DNA of 64,000 nucleotides from Halochromatium glycolicum (GTDB lineage Bacteria; Pseudomonadota; Gammaproteobacteria; Chromatiales; Chromatiaceae), in the NCBI RefSeq assembly GCF_016584085.1, contig NZ_NRSJ01000006.1, positions 62,001 through 126,000 of the forward strand, given 5' to 3'. This document shows positions 18,557 to 30,300 of this stretch, piece after piece (the first letter of the stretch is position 1; each line of letters starts with the position of its first letter). The notes beneath the pieces are model-generated. The model was not told where the DNA came from. It made no database searches and saw nothing but the letters and a program-made list of their open reading frames with translations. Both the position numbers and the translations under genes were made by a program.

Positions 18557-20818
18557 TCAGTCGTCCGTCAGCCGAGCCTCGAGGGCCTCGAGGCTCGTCA
18601 CCGGCGGCTCGCACTGGGTGCCGCGGCAGCGATAGGCCCGGATGTCGGGGCCGGGCGCCATCGCGGCCAGCGCGGACGGCAACCCGGTTGCTGCAGCCGG
18701 GATCGCGAAGACCAGACGCCGAGGTGCATAGGCGCGCTGCGCTGCGGCGCGCCAGGCGTCGAGCGCGTCCGTCGCTCGGGGGTCCACAAGGGCGCCCGCA
18801 ACGGCGCCGGTCTCGGCGTCTGTCTCGGAGCCGGTCTGGGAGCCTCTCTCGGACGCAGCCGCCTGAGCACCGCGGATCACGACGAACTCGGGTGGGCGCA
18901 GATGCTCATCGAGCGCCATCAGCAAGGTGCCGTGCGCATAGGGGATGCGCCGGATCGCCTCGGAGGCCGCTTGCAATGTGCGCGCAGCGGCATCGAGGTA
19001 GCGCGGCTCGCCGAGCAGATGGCCGAGCCGCTGCAGGCTGAGCGCGGCGATGCCGTTGCCGGATGGCATCGATTCGTCGGCCATCGGCTTCGGGCGCTGC
19101 AGCAGGGTCTCGTGGTCGGCGCTGGTGAAGAAGAAGCCGCCGTGCTCGGCGTCCTCGAATTGGCTCAGCAGCACCTCGGCGAGCGCGACCGCCCAATCCA
19201 GATCCGCAGCATCGAAGCGGATCTGTAAGCGCTCCAGCAAGGCATCGAGCAGGAAGGCGTAATCATCGAGATAGGCGTTCAGGTGCGCCTTGCCGTCCTT
19301 GTAGGTCGCCAGCAGCCGGCCGTCGCGCCACAGGGTCTCGCGAATGAACCCGAGCGCCCGATCGGCCGAGTCGAGGTCCTCGGCCCGCTCGAGGAGTCGA
19401 CCGCTGCGCAGCATCCCCTTGATCATCAGCGCGTTCCAGGAGGTCAACACCTTGTCGTCGCGGCCCGGACGCACCCGCTCAGCGCGGGCCGCGAGCAGCT
19501 TCGCCTTGGCGCTGGCAAGTCGCGCCTCGGCTTGATCCTCGGACAGCCCCAGCTCTGCGGCGATCTCGGCGAGCGTGCGATAGCCATGCAGATGCCATCG
19601 CCCCTCGAAGTTTGGCGGCCGATCCAGCCCGAACAGCGGCCTGATCAGCGCCAGCTCATCGGCATTGAGCAGCGCGGCAGCCTCATCGCGATCCCAGACG
19701 TAGAACCGGCCCTCCTCGCCCTCGCTGTCGGCATCCAGGGACGAGCAGTAGCCACCCTCCACGACCTGCATCTCCCGCCGCACCCAGTCGGCGGTGCCGA
19801 GCGCGGCATCGCGGAACAGCGGATCACCGGTCAGCTGCCAGGCGTCGACGCAGAGCGCGAGCAGCGGCCCGTTGTCGTAGAGCATCTTCTCGAAGTGCGG
19901 GATCATCCACTGATCGTCGACCGAATAGCGACAGAAGCCGCCGCCGAGCTGGTCGTTCAGCCCGCCGCGGACCATCCGCTCGAGTGTGAACCGGGCCATC
20001 TCGCGGGCCTGCTGATCCGGAGTACCAGCGGCAGCGCTGGCCGCATAGTGGCGCAGCAACAGCTCGAGATTGGTCGGATGCGGGAACTTGGGCGCCCGCC
20101 CGAAGCCGCCATGGGTCTTGTCGAAGCTGCCGGCGAGCTGCCGCCGGGCCTGATCGAGCGCGGAGAGGTCAGCGAGTGCATCGCCGCCGGGGGTCTCGAG
20201 CTGCGCCAGGGCAGCGCGCAGCGACTCGTTCTGCTCGCGGATCGCCTCAGGCTGCTCGCGGTAGGCCCGCTCGACGCCGACCAACAGCTCCTGGAACGAC
20301 GGCAGGCCGTGACGACGCGCCTTCGGGAAATAGGTCCCGGCGAAGAAAGGGGCCCGATCATCCGGGGTCAGGAACACGGTCAGCGGCCAGCCGCCGGTAC
20401 GCTGGGCCAAGAGCTGGTGCGCGGTCTGGTAGATCTTGTCCAGATCCGGCCGCTCCTCGCGGTCGACCTTGATGTTGATGAAGAGCCGATTCATCAGCGC
20501 CGCCGTCTCGGCATCCTCGAACGACTCGTGCGCCATCACATGGCACCAATGACAGGCCGAATAGCCGATCGAGAGCAGGATCGGCTTGTCCTCGGCGCGC
20601 GCCAGCGCCAGCGCCTCATCGCACCAGGGCCACCAGTGCACCGGATTCTCGGCATGCTGCTGGAGATAAGGGCTCGTGGTCTCGGCCAGCCGGTTGCGTG
20701 CGTCAGCGCCGGCCTCGCCGATGCTGTGACTTCCTTGGCTCTGGTCGGCTTTGTTCTGGCCAACTTTGCTCTGATCGGCCTGGCTCTGATCAGCTGCGCT
20801 CTGATTCGGTTGGTTCAT
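18557..20818 (-). CDS. YyaL/SSP411-type protein (thioredoxin-like DUF255 domain plus glycosidase-like domain)
   Basis: A 753-residue cytosolic protein of the YyaL/spermatogenesis-associated 20 family. A thioredoxin-like domain comes first, with the conserved [14 protein letters not shown] and the CxxC-type [16 protein letters not shown] (about residues 60-90). It is followed by a large (alpha/alpha)6-barrel region with [16 protein letters not shown] and [12 protein letters not shown]. The ATG at 20818 is chosen; upstream codons to 20929 are not conserved in type. The first 30 residues are an odd low-complexity run of alternating Ala-Asp-Gln-Ser-type repeats (for example [10 protein letters not shown]). 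The family's cellular role is not established. It is a single-gene unit with no functional link to its neighbours that I can see. Confidence 0.9.
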   Translation of the reverse strand: MNQPNQSAADQSQADQSKVGQNKADQSQGSHSIGEAGADARNRLAETTSPYLQQHAENPVHWWPWCDEALALARAEDKPILLSIGYSACHWCHVMAHESFEDAETAALMNRLFINIKVDREERPDLDKIYQTAHQLLAQRTGGWPLTVFLTPDDRAPFFAGTYFPKARRHGLPSFQELLVGVERAYREQPEAIREQNESLRAALAQLETPGGDALADLSALDQARRQLAGSFDKTHGGFGRAPKFPHPTNLELLLRHYAASAAAGTPDQQAREMARFTLERMVRGGLNDQLGGGFCRYSVDDQWMIPHFEKMLYDNGPLLALCVDAWQLTGDPLFRDAALGTADWVRREMQVVEGGYCSSLDADSEGEEGRFYVWDRDEAAALLNADELALIRPLFGLDRPPNFEGRWHLHGYRTLAEIAAELGLSEDQAEARLASAKAKLLAARAERVRPGRDDKVLTSWNALMIKGMLRSGRLLERAEDLDSADRALGFIRETLWRDGRLLATYKDGKAHLNAYLDDYAFLLDALLERLQIRFDAADLDWAVALAEVLLSQFEDAEHGGFFFTSADHETLLQRPKPMADESMPSGNGIAALSLQRLGHLLGEPRYLDAAARTLQAASEAIRRIPYAHGTLLMALDEHLRPPEFVVIRGAQAAASERGSQTGSETDAETGAVAGALVDPRATDALDAWRAAAQRAYAPRRLVFAIPAAATGLPSALAAMAPGPDIRAYRCRGTQCEPPVTSLEALEARLTDD

Positions 20819-21246
20819 CAGGGTCTCGCTCGGTTGCGGCGTTCTCTGCCGTGGGAGGTGGCCCCGATCTGCGCGCAGATCCAGCGTAAGCAGCATCTGA
20901 TCGAGCTGTTCCGCTGCGCATGGAGCCATCGATTGATGGCCGTTTCGAGATTGCGCGCAATCATTGCGCGCAATCTGGGCTCGCCAGACGACATCGGCGA
21001 GAAGGCCCAGTACCGCCTAACGATCACGGCGGCCCGCCAACCCGGCGAATCAGACGCTCACAGCCGACGTTTCACGCTAAGGGTCCGTCCGCAAACAACC
21101 TGAACAGGTCTGGCCTGCTGGCCCCCATCACGCAAGGCCCGCTTTGCGAAAATGTTCAAGTTATTCGCGGACAAGCGCGAATGTTCATCGCACGGCGTGC
21201 CACCGCGGACGATGAATGTCGCGTGATTCAGGGTCACGCATGCCGT
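20819..21246. other. Intergenic region between the YyaL-type gene and cobU
   Basis: This 428-bp stretch has no supported gene. It holds one copy of a 50-bp dispersed repeat (21183-21234) whose other copy lies inverted at 39341-39390. A short GCGCGCAAT inverted motif lies near 20955. Confidence 0.5.
21183..21234 (+). repeat. Dispersed 50-bp repeat, copy 1
   Basis: The sequence runs from GTTCATCGCACGG through CGGACGATGAAT to CGTGATTCA. It matches the reverse complement of 39341-39390 with about four substitutions and a two-base indel. Internal inverted pairs (TTCATCG with CGATGAA) allow a hairpin. It lies just downstream of the cobU stop. Confidence 0.75.
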
Positions 21247-21804
21247 CTAGGCGACTCCCGCCAACGGCGGCCCCTTGAGCACCAGCGGCAGGCCGGCGAC
21301 GGTCAGCACCACGCGCTGCGCCTGCGCGGCGATGCGCTGATGCAGGCTCCCGGCGAGATCGCCATACCGGCGCGCCAGCTCATTGACCGGGATCACGCCC
21401 ATGTTGACCTCGTTGCCGACGAAGATCACCTGTCCCGGCAGCACCGGCAGCAGGGCATCGAGTGCGTCCAACTCGCGTTGCAGGCGCCCGGCCTCCTCGG
21501 CCCAGAGCAGATTCGCGAGCCAGAGCGTCAGGCACTCGACCAGCACGCACCGGCCGGGACCGCAGCAGGATTCGAGCACGGCCGCCAGCGCCAGCGGTTC
21601 TTCGATAAGCCCCCAGTCGGCCGGCCGCCGCTGCCGGTGCGCCGCGATCCGCGCCCCCATCTCCTGATCGCTCGCCGTCGCGGTGGCGACATAGGTCACC
21701 GGCAGCCCGGAAGCCCGTGCCAGCTGCTCGGCGAGCCGGCTCTTGCCCGAGCGCACGCCGCCGAGGATCAGGGTGCGACCACTTGCCTCGTCTTGAGCAG
21801 ACAT
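21247..21804 (-). CDS. cobU: Adenosylcobinamide kinase / adenosylcobinamide-phosphate guanylyltransferase
   Basis: CobU phosphorylates adenosylcobinamide and then transfers GMP from GTP to it, giving the substrate for CobS. The 185-residue protein is the standard length. The P-loop is GGVRSGKSRLAEQLA (about residues 15-29). AHRQRRPADWGLIEEP (about 54-69) holds the conserved HRxRRP motif with the guanylyl-accepting His. NEVNMGVIPVNELARRYGD matches the conserved C-terminal part. It starts 16 bp after the btuB-like gene and so shares that gene's cobalamin riboswitch. This pairs uptake with salvage of incomplete corrinoids. Confidence 0.96.
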   Translation of the reverse strand: MSAQDEASGRTLILGGVRSGKSRLAEQLARASGLPVTYVATATASDQEMGARIAAHRQRRPADWGLIEEPLALAAVLESCCGPGRCVLVECLTLWLANLLWAEEAGRLQRELDALDALLPVLPGQVIFVGNEVNMGVIPVNELARRYGDLAGSLHQRIAAQAQRVVLTVAGLPLVLKGPPLAGVA

Positions 21805-21820
21805 TAGAAAGGCGAAGACC

Positions 21821-23728
21821 TCAGGGCTGATAGAGCAAGCTCACGAACAACGTGCGGCCCGGCTGATTGTAGTAGGCGGCGGTCTCGTAGTCCTCATCGA
21901 GCAGGTTCTCGACCCGCGCCTGCAGGCGCAACGCATCACTGAAGGCATAGTCGGCCCGCAGGTCGACCAGGGTGTAGCCATCGAGCCGAACCCGATTGGC
22001 GGACTCGTCGAAGCGCCGCCCCGAGACGAACAGGGTTCCGCCAACACCGATCCGCCCGAACTGCCGGTCGGCATCCAGCCGGAAGGTCTGCTCCGGACGG
22101 CGCGCCAGCAGATTGCCGTTGTTTGGACCCTCGGACTCGTTGCGCGGGTCGAGCAGCGTCAGGTTGGCGTCCAGCAGCCAGCCGGAGAGCTCAGCGGTGG
22201 TCCAGAGCTCCAGTCCGCGGATACGCGACTCATCGATATTCTCTGGCAGGTACTGGGTCCCGACCAGGTTGGTCGCGATCAATTCATCGACGTCGGTCTG
22301 GTAGAGATTGGCCGCCCAGCGCCCCCAGGGATGACCGCCGGCGAGTCCGACCTCGGCCGTGCGCGACTGCTCCGGCTTCAGGTCCGGATTGCCGAAGCCA
22401 GGAAAATAGAGCTCGTTGAAGGTCGGCGCCTTGAAGGCGGTGCCATAGCTTGCCGAGAGCCGCAGACCGTTGCCGAAACGATAACCGAGCGCGGCACTGC
22501 CGGTGCCATGGCCCCCGAACTGGGAGTTGTCGTCCTGCCGCAGACTGAGCTGGGCATCCAGCGCTCCGAAACGCCCGAGGTACTGGGCGAAGTAGCCGGT
22601 GTTATCGCGCGCGTCGTCGTTATAGATGAGGGTTGTAGAGATCTGATCGCGCTGATGGTCGACCCCTAACGTGAGCTGGTGACCGGGCGCCACCGCGATG
22701 TCGTTCTGCCAGCTCAGCAGATCGCGCCGGGTGTCGAAACGATCGAGGAAATCATCCTCATGATAGATCTTCGAGTCGTCCCAGCTGCGACCGATCTCGA
22801 TGCGGCTCGACCAGATCGCCAACGGCTGGAGATCGAAGCGCAGCCGCGCGGTCTGCAGCGCGGTCTTGTCGCGGTTCCCGGCGAAGGCGCCCCCGTCGTA
22901 TTCGGTCTCCCCTTCCGAGCGCATGAAGCTGGCCTCGACCTCGAGCCAATCGGCGAGATCCCAACCGCCGCTGAGACGGCCGTTCTTGTTGGTATAGCCG
23001 TCATCGTCCGGTTGATCGACGAAACAGCCACCGACGAAGGGCTCGCCATCGCAGGCGTTGAACCCTTGGGTCTGCTCGAAGCCGAGGCCCGCATCGAACC
23101 AGCCGCGCTCGGTGCCGGCCGAGAGGCCGCCGCTGGCGCGGATCGTATTGTGGGTGCCAGCCCCCAGGCTGAGGCGCGGCGTCAACGGACCCTGCTGACC
23201 ACGGCGCGTCAAGATCTGGACGACGCCTCCGATCGCCTCCGAGCCATAGAGACTCGAGCGTGGGCCGCGCACGACCTCGACGCGCTCGATCTGCTCGACC
23301 GGGATATGCTGCCAAGGGGGCGCGCCCGTGGTCGCCGAACCCACCTTGATGCCATCGATCAGCACCAGCGTATGATCGGACTCGGTGCCGCGCAGATACA
23401 GGGAGGTACTGGCTCCCGGCCCGCCGGTGCTCGAGAGCGCCACACCCGGCAGCCCGCGCAGCACATCACGCATCGTCTTGGATTGGCGCTGCTCGATCTC
23501 GGCGCGATCGATCACCGTCACCGAGGCGAGCGTCTCGTCGGCGGTCTCGGCGGTCCTTGCCGCAGTCACCACCACCGGGCTCAGTTCGGTCACATCCTCC
23601 ACCTGCGCCCGGGCCGACGGATTGACGCCGAGACCAGCGGCAACGATGATCGAGAGCGGAAGCGCCAATAGAGCGCGCGGGAAGCGCGCGCTCGAAAGAC
23701 AGGCGCTCGACGAGGGGGGGTGATGCAT
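21821..23728 (-). CDS. btuB: TonB-dependent cobalamin receptor (BtuB-like)
   Basis: A 635-residue outer-membrane receptor. From the ATG at 23728 a signal peptide (SARFPRALLALPLSIIVAAG) is followed by a TonB-box-like SPVVVTAAR and the plug domain, with VIDRAEIEQRQSKTMRDVL and LYLRGTESDHTLVLIDGIKV. The plug and barrel join at VEVVRGPRSSLYGSEAIGGVVQI, which is typical of BtuB. The barrel ends in VENLLDEDYETAAYYNQPG and a terminal aromatic-containing strand. The open frame extends to 23926, but the extra residues come from the riboswitch-proximal leader and are not protein-like. Together with the cobalamin riboswitch just upstream and cobU downstream, cobalamin/corrinoid uptake is the clear inference. 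The plug region around 200-240 is Cys-containing (CDGEPFVGGCF), an extracellular loop with a likely disulfide. Confidence 0.92.
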   Translation of the reverse strand: MHHPPSSSACLSSARFPRALLALPLSIIVAAGLGVNPSARAQVEDVTELSPVVVTAARTAETADETLASVTVIDRAEIEQRQSKTMRDVLRGLPGVALSSTGGPGASTSLYLRGTESDHTLVLIDGIKVGSATTGAPPWQHIPVEQIERVEVVRGPRSSLYGSEAIGGVVQILTRRGQQGPLTPRLSLGAGTHNTIRASGGLSAGTERGWFDAGLGFEQTQGFNACDGEPFVGGCFVDQPDDDGYTNKNGRLSGGWDLADWLEVEASFMRSEGETEYDGGAFAGNRDKTALQTARLRFDLQPLAIWSSRIEIGRSWDDSKIYHEDDFLDRFDTRRDLLSWQNDIAVAPGHQLTLGVDHQRDQISTTLIYNDDARDNTGYFAQYLGRFGALDAQLSLRQDDNSQFGGHGTGSAALGYRFGNGLRLSASYGTAFKAPTFNELYFPGFGNPDLKPEQSRTAEVGLAGGHPWGRWAANLYQTDVDELIATNLVGTQYLPENIDESRIRGLELWTTAELSGWLLDANLTLLDPRNESEGPNNGNLLARRPEQTFRLDADRQFGRIGVGGTLFVSGRRFDESANRVRLDGYTLVDLRADYAFSDALRLQARVENLLDEDYETAAYYNQPGRTLFVSLLYQP

Positions 23729-23869
23729 AGCAGATGTCCTGGCAGGCCTCCGCACACCCGCGGAAGCATTGGGCGATTCAAGGCCCGCCTGAGGACACCG
23801 ACGGCAACGGACTGCAGGGTGGGAGCAATGCGCACTGCCACCGGACACCGCCCTCCGCGGTCCCAGCAT

Positions 23870-24085
23870 GTGGCAGAAGGCCGGTCTCCGGGCTTGCGAG
23901 CCGATCACCGCGCCGCTCCGGTTCACGGAGCCTCTCAGGGATCGCGGCAGCGACGCCTTCCCACAGTCCGGTTAAACCGGTCCGCAGTGGCTTTCGATCG
24001 CGCCGATCACTCGCCTACCGTTGCGGGGGCAGCGCCGGACTGACGGACGCATCGCGTGTCCGCTGGACCGGCTTCCCGTTTCACC
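23870..24085 (-). promoter_or_regulatory. Cobalamin riboswitch upstream of the btuB-like gene
   Basis: On the minus strand the order of conserved elements matches the AdoCbl riboswitch. First comes a 5' P-stem with GGGAAGCCGGT, then the core GCTGCCCCCGCAACGGTA, then AGCCACTG, then TGTGGGAAGGCG, and finally the B12 box AAGCCCGGAGACCGGCC (at about 23879-23895). It lies 140 bp upstream of the receptor ATG. Coenzyme B12 binding would repress the btuB-cobU operon. Confidence 0.95.
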
Positions 24086-24288
24086 TCGCCATCACGGCGA
24101 GGCACCTCACTGCATAACACGCTCAAGGTAGGGTTTTGCGCCAACGGGCGTCAACTGGCAAACGGCGTATTATTGAGCCTGATCAGTGCCGTCATCCGCC
24201 CGAGCATCCGACAATTAACGGTTCGGCACGCGCCGGTGCAGAATGTTGGCGCGACGGCAGTGTCTGTCACCCCAACTCGAGCCCCTCG

Positions 24289-27237
24289 ATGCCTGATCAG
24301 TCCGCAATAGACTCCACAGCCGCCCCGACCGGCGAAGAGAGCCCAAGCATGGAACCTTATGTGATCGCCGTCGGCGCGTCGGCGGGCGGACTGGACGCGC
24401 TCGAGCGCTTCTTCCAGGCACTGCCGGTGCAGACCGGCGCGGCCTTCGTCGTCATCCAGCACCTCTCGCCCGATCACAAGAGCATGATGGGCAATCTGCT
24501 CGGGCGCTATACATCGATCCCGGTTGCGACGGTCGAGGACGGGATGACGATCGAGCCGGATCACATCTACCTGATCCCACCGGCGAGCATGATGAGCGTC
24601 TCGGGCAGCGAGCTGCACCTGCGCCCGAAGAGCCCGCGCGGTCTCGCGCTGCCGATCGATCTGTTCTTCGGCACGCTCGCACGCGCCTATAAGCAGCGCG
24701 CGATCGGCGTCATCCTCTCCGGAACCGGCTCCGACGGCACCCGTGGCGCGGTCGCGATCAACGACGCCGGCGGACTCTTGCTCGCGCAAGACCCGGAAAC
24801 GGCCAAGTTCGACGGCATGCCGCGCAGCGTCATCGCCACCGGCCTGGTGGACGCCATCCTGCCGCCCGAGGAGCTCGGCCCGCGCATCCTCGACCATATC
24901 AGCCATGCCCCGAGCCGGCAGACGCCGCCCCGTGCCAGCGCCGCTGTCAGCTATGACCATGAAGGCGCACTCGAGGAAGCACTGCATCTGCTGCACCACC
25001 AAGGCGGGATCAACTTCCGCGACTACAAGCCGGCGACGGTGATGCGTCGGGTCGAGCGGCGCATGCAGGTCCGCCATGTGCCCGATCTCGGCAACTATGT
25101 CCGCTTGCTCGACGGCGACATCAGCGAACTCCATGCGCTGCGGCGTGAGCTGCTGATCCCGGTCACGAATTTCTTCCGCGATACCGAGGCCTTCGAGGCG
25201 CTCGCGGAGAAGGTGATCATGCCGATCGTCAAGGAGCACACCGAGAATCAACCGATCCGCGCCTGGGTGCCAGGCGTCTCGACCGGCGAAGAGGCCTATT
25301 CGATCGCGATCCTGTTCGCCGAGGCCTTCGATAAACTGCGCCGCTGGCCGGACTTCAAGCTCTTCGCAACCGATGTCGAGCAGCACAACGTCGACACCGG
25401 CAGCGCTGGCATGTTCTCGGAGTCGATCGCGGCCGAGGTCTCGCCGGAGCGGCTCGAGCGCTTCTTCTTCAAGCGCGGGAACCATTACGTCGTCAAGAAC
25501 GATATCCGTCATAACATCGTCTTCGCCAAGCACAACCTGCTCGAAGACCCGCCGTTCACGCGGATGGACCTGATCTCCTGCCGCAATCTGCTGATCTATT
25601 TCCGCAACGATGCGCAGGAACGAGCGCTGCGCCGGCTGCAGTACGCCCTCGCGCCGGGCGGCTATCTCTTCCTCGGCTCCAGCGAGACCATCTCCAGCGT
25701 CCAGCGCGATTTCAGCGCGGTCAGCTCCAAGCACAAGCTCTACCGCGTCCTGCGCCACGGCGCCCCTCCGCTGGAGTCGAACCTCCCGAGCGGACGTCTG
25801 AGCGCACCAAGCTCGCGTCCGGCCACCCAGCGCGCCCGTGCCAACAGCGATGCCGTGGCCATCGATGCGAGCCAGTCGGTGCTGTTGCGCGGCTACGCAC
25901 CGATCAGCCTCCTGCTCAACAGCAATCAGGAGCTGATGCACGTGTTCGGTGACGTCTCGCGCTATCTCAGCATCGGTGAAGGGACGGTCTCGCTCGACAT
26001 CGGCAAGCTCCTGCCCGGCTCATTGGCCCCGGTCGCCCAAGCGCTGCTGCACAAGGTCATGGTGAGCAAGGAGCCGCTGCGCTCCGATATCGTCCGCGTT
26101 GAGCTCGCCAATGGTGAGCATGAGCGGCTGCGCTTGGTGGTGCGCCATGTCCCGCAGGACGGCGGCGACGGTTGGCTGCTGCTCTCGTTCGAGCCCGAGC
26201 CGGAGCCAGCGTCTGAGCCGCCGACCGACGAAGCGGTTCAGACCATGGATATGGACGCCGAGTCATCCGACCGCCTGCAGACACTCGAGCGCGAGCTCGC
26301 GGTCACACGCGAGAGCCTGCAGGCGACGATCGAGGAGCTCGAGACGGCCAACGAGGAGCTGCAGGCCACCAACGAGGAATTGATGGCCTCGAACGAGGAA
26401 TTGCAGAGCTCGAACGAGGAATTGCAGTCGGTCAACGAGGAGCTCTACACCGTCAACTCGGAGAACCAGGAGAAGATCGAGATCCTCAATCGCCTCAATG
26501 CCGATCTCGACAGCATGGCCAAGGCCGCTGCGATCGCGACGGTCTTCGTCGATAACGAGCTCAAGCTGACGCGCTTCACGCCGGAGGCCACCAAGCTCTT
26601 CAAGATTCGGGATGCCGACCTCGGCCGCTCGATCGACGACTTCACCAATCTGCTCGATTATCCGGACTTCTACGCCGAGCTGAAGAAGACCATCGAGGAC
26701 GGCGAGATGCTCCAGCGCGAGGTCACGGCCGGCAATGACCGGGTCTACCTCGCACGGGTGCTGCCCTATGCCGTGCGCCAGGGCGCACCGCGCGGGGCGG
26801 TCGCGACCTTCGTCGACGTGACCACATTGCGCGATATCGAGCGCATGCAGGCGGTGCTCGATTCGCTGCCCGAGCACATCGCAGTGCTCGACGCCCAGGG
26901 CCGCATCACGATGATCAACCACGCCTGGCGCGCGTTCGCCTGTGGCAACGGCGATCCCAATCTGCAGGCGAGCGGCCCGGGGAGCAGCTACCTCGAGGCC
27001 TGTCAATCCGGCACCAACGCATCCGACGCCGAGTATGCCCAGGCCGCCGCCGAGGGCCTGCAGGCCCTGTTAAACGACGAGCGCGAGCAGTTTTCAATGG
27101 AGTACCCTTGCCATTCCCCGGATCTCGAGCGTTGGTTCGTGATGCACGCCGCCCCGATCAAACATCCTGCTCGCGGTGTCGTCGTCAGTCACATCGACAT
27201 CAGCGCGTGGAACCGAGGCAGAACATCGGCAGACTAG
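24289..27237 (+). CDS. CheB-CheR-PAS fusion signalling protein
   Basis: A 982-residue cytosolic fusion. Residues about 20-205 form a CheB methylesterase domain with the catalytic triad visible: Ser in VGASAGG, His in VIQHLSPDH, Asp in [11 protein letters not shown]. There is no receiver domain. About 220-490 is a CheR methyltransferase ([17 protein letters not shown], then the SAM motif [16 protein letters not shown], and [13 protein letters not shown]). A Glu/Asn-rich coiled coil of repeated NEELQ units (about 660-740) links to two PAS-like domains, the last ending near the C-terminus. Such CheB/CheR fusions act in sensory phosphorelays outside the core chemotaxis operon. The ATG at 24289 gives a short hydrophilic leader typical of the family; ATG 24349, preceded by GAAGAGAG, is an alternative. 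It is the first of three adjacent signalling genes. Confidence 0.92.
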   Translation: MPDQSAIDSTAAPTGEESPSMEPYVIAVGASAGGLDALERFFQALPVQTGAAFVVIQHLSPDHKSMMGNLLGRYTSIPVATVEDGMTIEPDHIYLIPPASMMSVSGSELHLRPKSPRGLALPIDLFFGTLARAYKQRAIGVILSGTGSDGTRGAVAINDAGGLLLAQDPETAKFDGMPRSVIATGLVDAILPPEELGPRILDHISHAPSRQTPPRASAAVSYDHEGALEEALHLLHHQGGINFRDYKPATVMRRVERRMQVRHVPDLGNYVRLLDGDISELHALRRELLIPVTNFFRDTEAFEALAEKVIMPIVKEHTENQPIRAWVPGVSTGEEAYSIAILFAEAFDKLRRWPDFKLFATDVEQHNVDTGSAGMFSESIAAEVSPERLERFFFKRGNHYVVKNDIRHNIVFAKHNLLEDPPFTRMDLISCRNLLIYFRNDAQERALRRLQYALAPGGYLFLGSSETISSVQRDFSAVSSKHKLYRVLRHGAPPLESNLPSGRLSAPSSRPATQRARANSDAVAIDASQSVLLRGYAPISLLLNSNQELMHVFGDVSRYLSIGEGTVSLDIGKLLPGSLAPVAQALLHKVMVSKEPLRSDIVRVELANGEHERLRLVVRHVPQDGGDGWLLLSFEPEPEPASEPPTDEAVQTMDMDAESSDRLQTLERELAVTRESLQATIEELETANEELQATNEELMASNEELQSSNEELQSVNEELYTVNSENQEKIEILNRLNADLDSMAKAAAIATVFVDNELKLTRFTPEATKLFKIRDADLGRSIDDFTNLLDYPDFYAELKKTIEDGEMLQREVTAGNDRVYLARVLPYAVRQGAPRGAVATFVDVTTLRDIERMQAVLDSLPEHIAVLDAQGRITMINHAWRAFACGNGDPNLQASGPGSSYLEACQSGTNASDAEYAQAAAEGLQALLNDEREQFSMEYPCHSPDLERWFVMHAAPIKHPARGVVVSHIDISAWNRGRTSAD

Positions 27238-27312
27238 ACGGTTCCGACCGCTCGCTTCCGGTCGTCCCAATGCGAGTCGGCACCCCTGCCCAAGACAGCA
27301 TCTGCTCGACCT

Positions 27313-30300
27313 ATGAACCAGGACCACGAGCCCAAGCGAGAAACGGCCCGAGACGAGGCGCATGAGCTCGAGCGGTTTCGAGAACGTGCACTCGCGGCAC
27401 TCCGTGAGGGCCGCTTCGACCTGGCCCAAGAGCTGATCGCCAACGGCGATGTCAGCTTCGAGACGCTGATCGAGAATGTCCGGATCTATCAGGCCGAGCT
27501 CGAGATCCAGAACGAGGAGCTGACCCGCAGCCAACAGCTCAGCGCACAGGCGCTCGAGCGCTTCTCGGCGTTCTTCCATAACACGCCGATCGCCGAGATG
27601 GTCGTCGACCGGCACGGGCTCATCATCGAGGCCAATCCGGCCGCGAGCGAGCTGTTCGCGCTGCGCGATCTGAGCGCTCACCACCATTTCTTGCTTCGGC
27701 TGGTCGCAGAACGCGACCGCGGCAGCTTCCTGGACCTGCAGAGAACGCTGACGCAGGGCGAAGCGCCGAGCGCCGAGCGCACCGACCTCAGGCTCTGCAC
27801 CACCAACGGCAACGAGTTCATCGGGGACCTCCACGGCGCACGCCTGCCGGACACCACCAGCGGCGAGCCGCGCATCCTCTGCGCGGTGGTCGACCGCACC
27901 GCGATCGCCCGGCAGCAGCGCGAGCTCAAGCACGCCTACGACCGCCTGGCCCGCAGCCAGGAGGCCTATCATGTGCTGGCCGAGTACAGCCCGGACTGGG
28001 ATTACTGGCTCAGCCCCGAGGGACGGTTCATCCATGTCTCGCCGGGCTGCCGAGCTGTGACCGGCTATAGCGCCGGCGCCTTCCTCGACGATTCCGGGCT
28101 GATCAATCGCCTGATCCACCCCGACGACCGCCCGCGTTGGGAGGCCCATCTCGAGAAGGCGATCAGGGCTGTCCACCGCGACGAAGCACCGATGCTGTTC
28201 CGGCTTCGGCACCGCAACGGCGGCTGGCGCTGGATCGAGCACGAGTGCTGTCCGGTCATCGCCGACGACGGTCGTTATCTCGGGCGGCGGGGCGTCAACC
28301 GGGATGTGACGACCCGGCAAGAGGCCGAGGCCGGCGTGCGGGAACTGCGCAACATGCTGGTCGACGCCGAGCGCATCGCCAAGGCCGGTGCCTGCTCCTG
28401 GCAGCAGGGTGACGAGCTGATCCAGGTCTCACCGGGCTGGCAGCATATCCATGCCGCTGACCGCTCGGCCTACAGTCTCGACGAGCTCAGTCGCGGCTTT
28501 GCACACCCAGATGACGCCGAGCGCGTCGCGGCTGCGCTGCGCCAGGCATTCGACGACCAAGGCGAAGGCTACGAGCTCGAGTACCGCATCCGGCGCGCCG
28601 ATGATGGCAGCACCCGCTGGGTGCGCACCCGCACCGAAGTGGTCCGCGATGACGGCGGACGAACGCTCCAGGTTCGCGGGACCGTGGTCGACATCACCAG
28701 CGAGGTCGAGGCCAAATCCCGTCTCGAGGAGAGCGAGCGCCATCATCGGGCGCTGTTCGAGTCCGCAGCCGAAGGGATGCTGGTGCTGCAGGCGTCACGG
28801 ATCACCGCAATCAATACCGCCGCCCTGAAGATGCTCGGCTATGAGCAGCCCGAGGCCCTGCTCGGCAAGCGCCCGGACGAGATCTCACCGCCGATGCAGC
28901 CCGGCGGGCGCAGCTCGAGCCGCGAGGTGGAGCGCCTGATCGGTGGTGCGACGAACGACACCACAGCGGGCGGCACACAGCGGTTCGACTGGGTGCATCT
29001 GCATGCAGACGGGTCAGCCGTGCCGGTCGAGGTCACCTTGGTGCCGGTCGCGATCGAGGGGAATCCAGGGTATTTCGTCCATTGGCACGACCGCACGCTG
29101 GAGGCGAAGGCACGCCAGCGCGAGATCCAGGCCTCGACCGTGTTCGAGAACACGGCCGAGGCGATCATGGTCACCGACGCCGAGCAGCGCATCCTGGCGG
29201 TCAACAGCGCATTCACCCAGATCACCGGCTTCGAGGAACCGGAGGTCAGCGGGCGGTCCCCGCGCATGCTCGCCTCCGGTCATCATGATGCGGCGTTCTT
29301 CAAGCGCATGAACCTCACGATGGAGCGCACCGGCTCGTGGAGCGGCGAGATCTGGAATCGCCGCAAGAACGGCGAGGTCTATCCGGCGCGCATGACCATC
29401 AGCCGGGTCACCGATGACGCCGACGAGCTCAGCAACTACGTCGGGCTGTTCAGCGACATCAGCGAGGCCAAGCGTTCCGAGGAAGAGCTGTACCGGCTCG
29501 CCCACAGCGATTCCCTGACCGGACTGGCGAACCGCGCCTTGCTGCGGGCACGCCTGGAGCAATCCCTGCTGCGCGCGAAACGTGATCACCATGCGCTCGC
29601 CCTGCTGTTCATGGACCTCGACCTATTCAAGAACGTCAACGACAGCCTGGGCCATTCGGTCGGCGATGAGCTGCTGATCGAGGTCGCCCAGGTGATCACG
29701 AGCCAGGTCCGTGCCGGAGACACGGTCGCCCGGATCGGCGGCGACGAGTTCGTGATCCTGATGGATGATCTCAGCGACGGGGCTGAGGCCGTTGCCCATC
29801 TCGCCCAGCGCCTCTGTCAGCGCGTATCGCAGCCGTTACAGGTCGCTGAACGCGAGCTGCAACTGACCGTCAGTATCGGTATCAGCCTGTTTCCCGACGA
29901 TGGCGATTGCATGGATACGCTTCTCAGCAACGCCGATCTCGCGATGTATCGGGCCAAGGATCAAGGCCGCAACACCTACCACTTCTTCGAGACCGAGATG
30001 ACCGAGCGCGCGGTGCAACGGCTCCATCTCGAGACGGCGTTGCGCGGGGCCATCGCCCGCAATGAGCTCGAGCTGGTCTACCAGCCGCAATTTCGGCTCG
30101 CGAACGGCGACCTCTGCGGCGTCGAGAGCCTGCTGCGCTGGACCCACCCTGAGCTCGGCACCATCTCGCCGGCCAAGTTTATCCCGGTCGCCGAGGAGAT
30201 CGGGATGATCAGCGAGCTTGGGCGCTGGGTATTGACCGAGGCCTGCAACCAGCTTACACGCTGGGACGCCGAGGGGTTCCGGGTCCCGAGCCTGTCCGTC

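Noticed and set aside
24151..25941. 596-codon minus-strand frame opposite the CheB-CheR gene
   Set aside because: The forward frame has intact CheB and CheR active sites, while the reverse frame has no recognisable domain.
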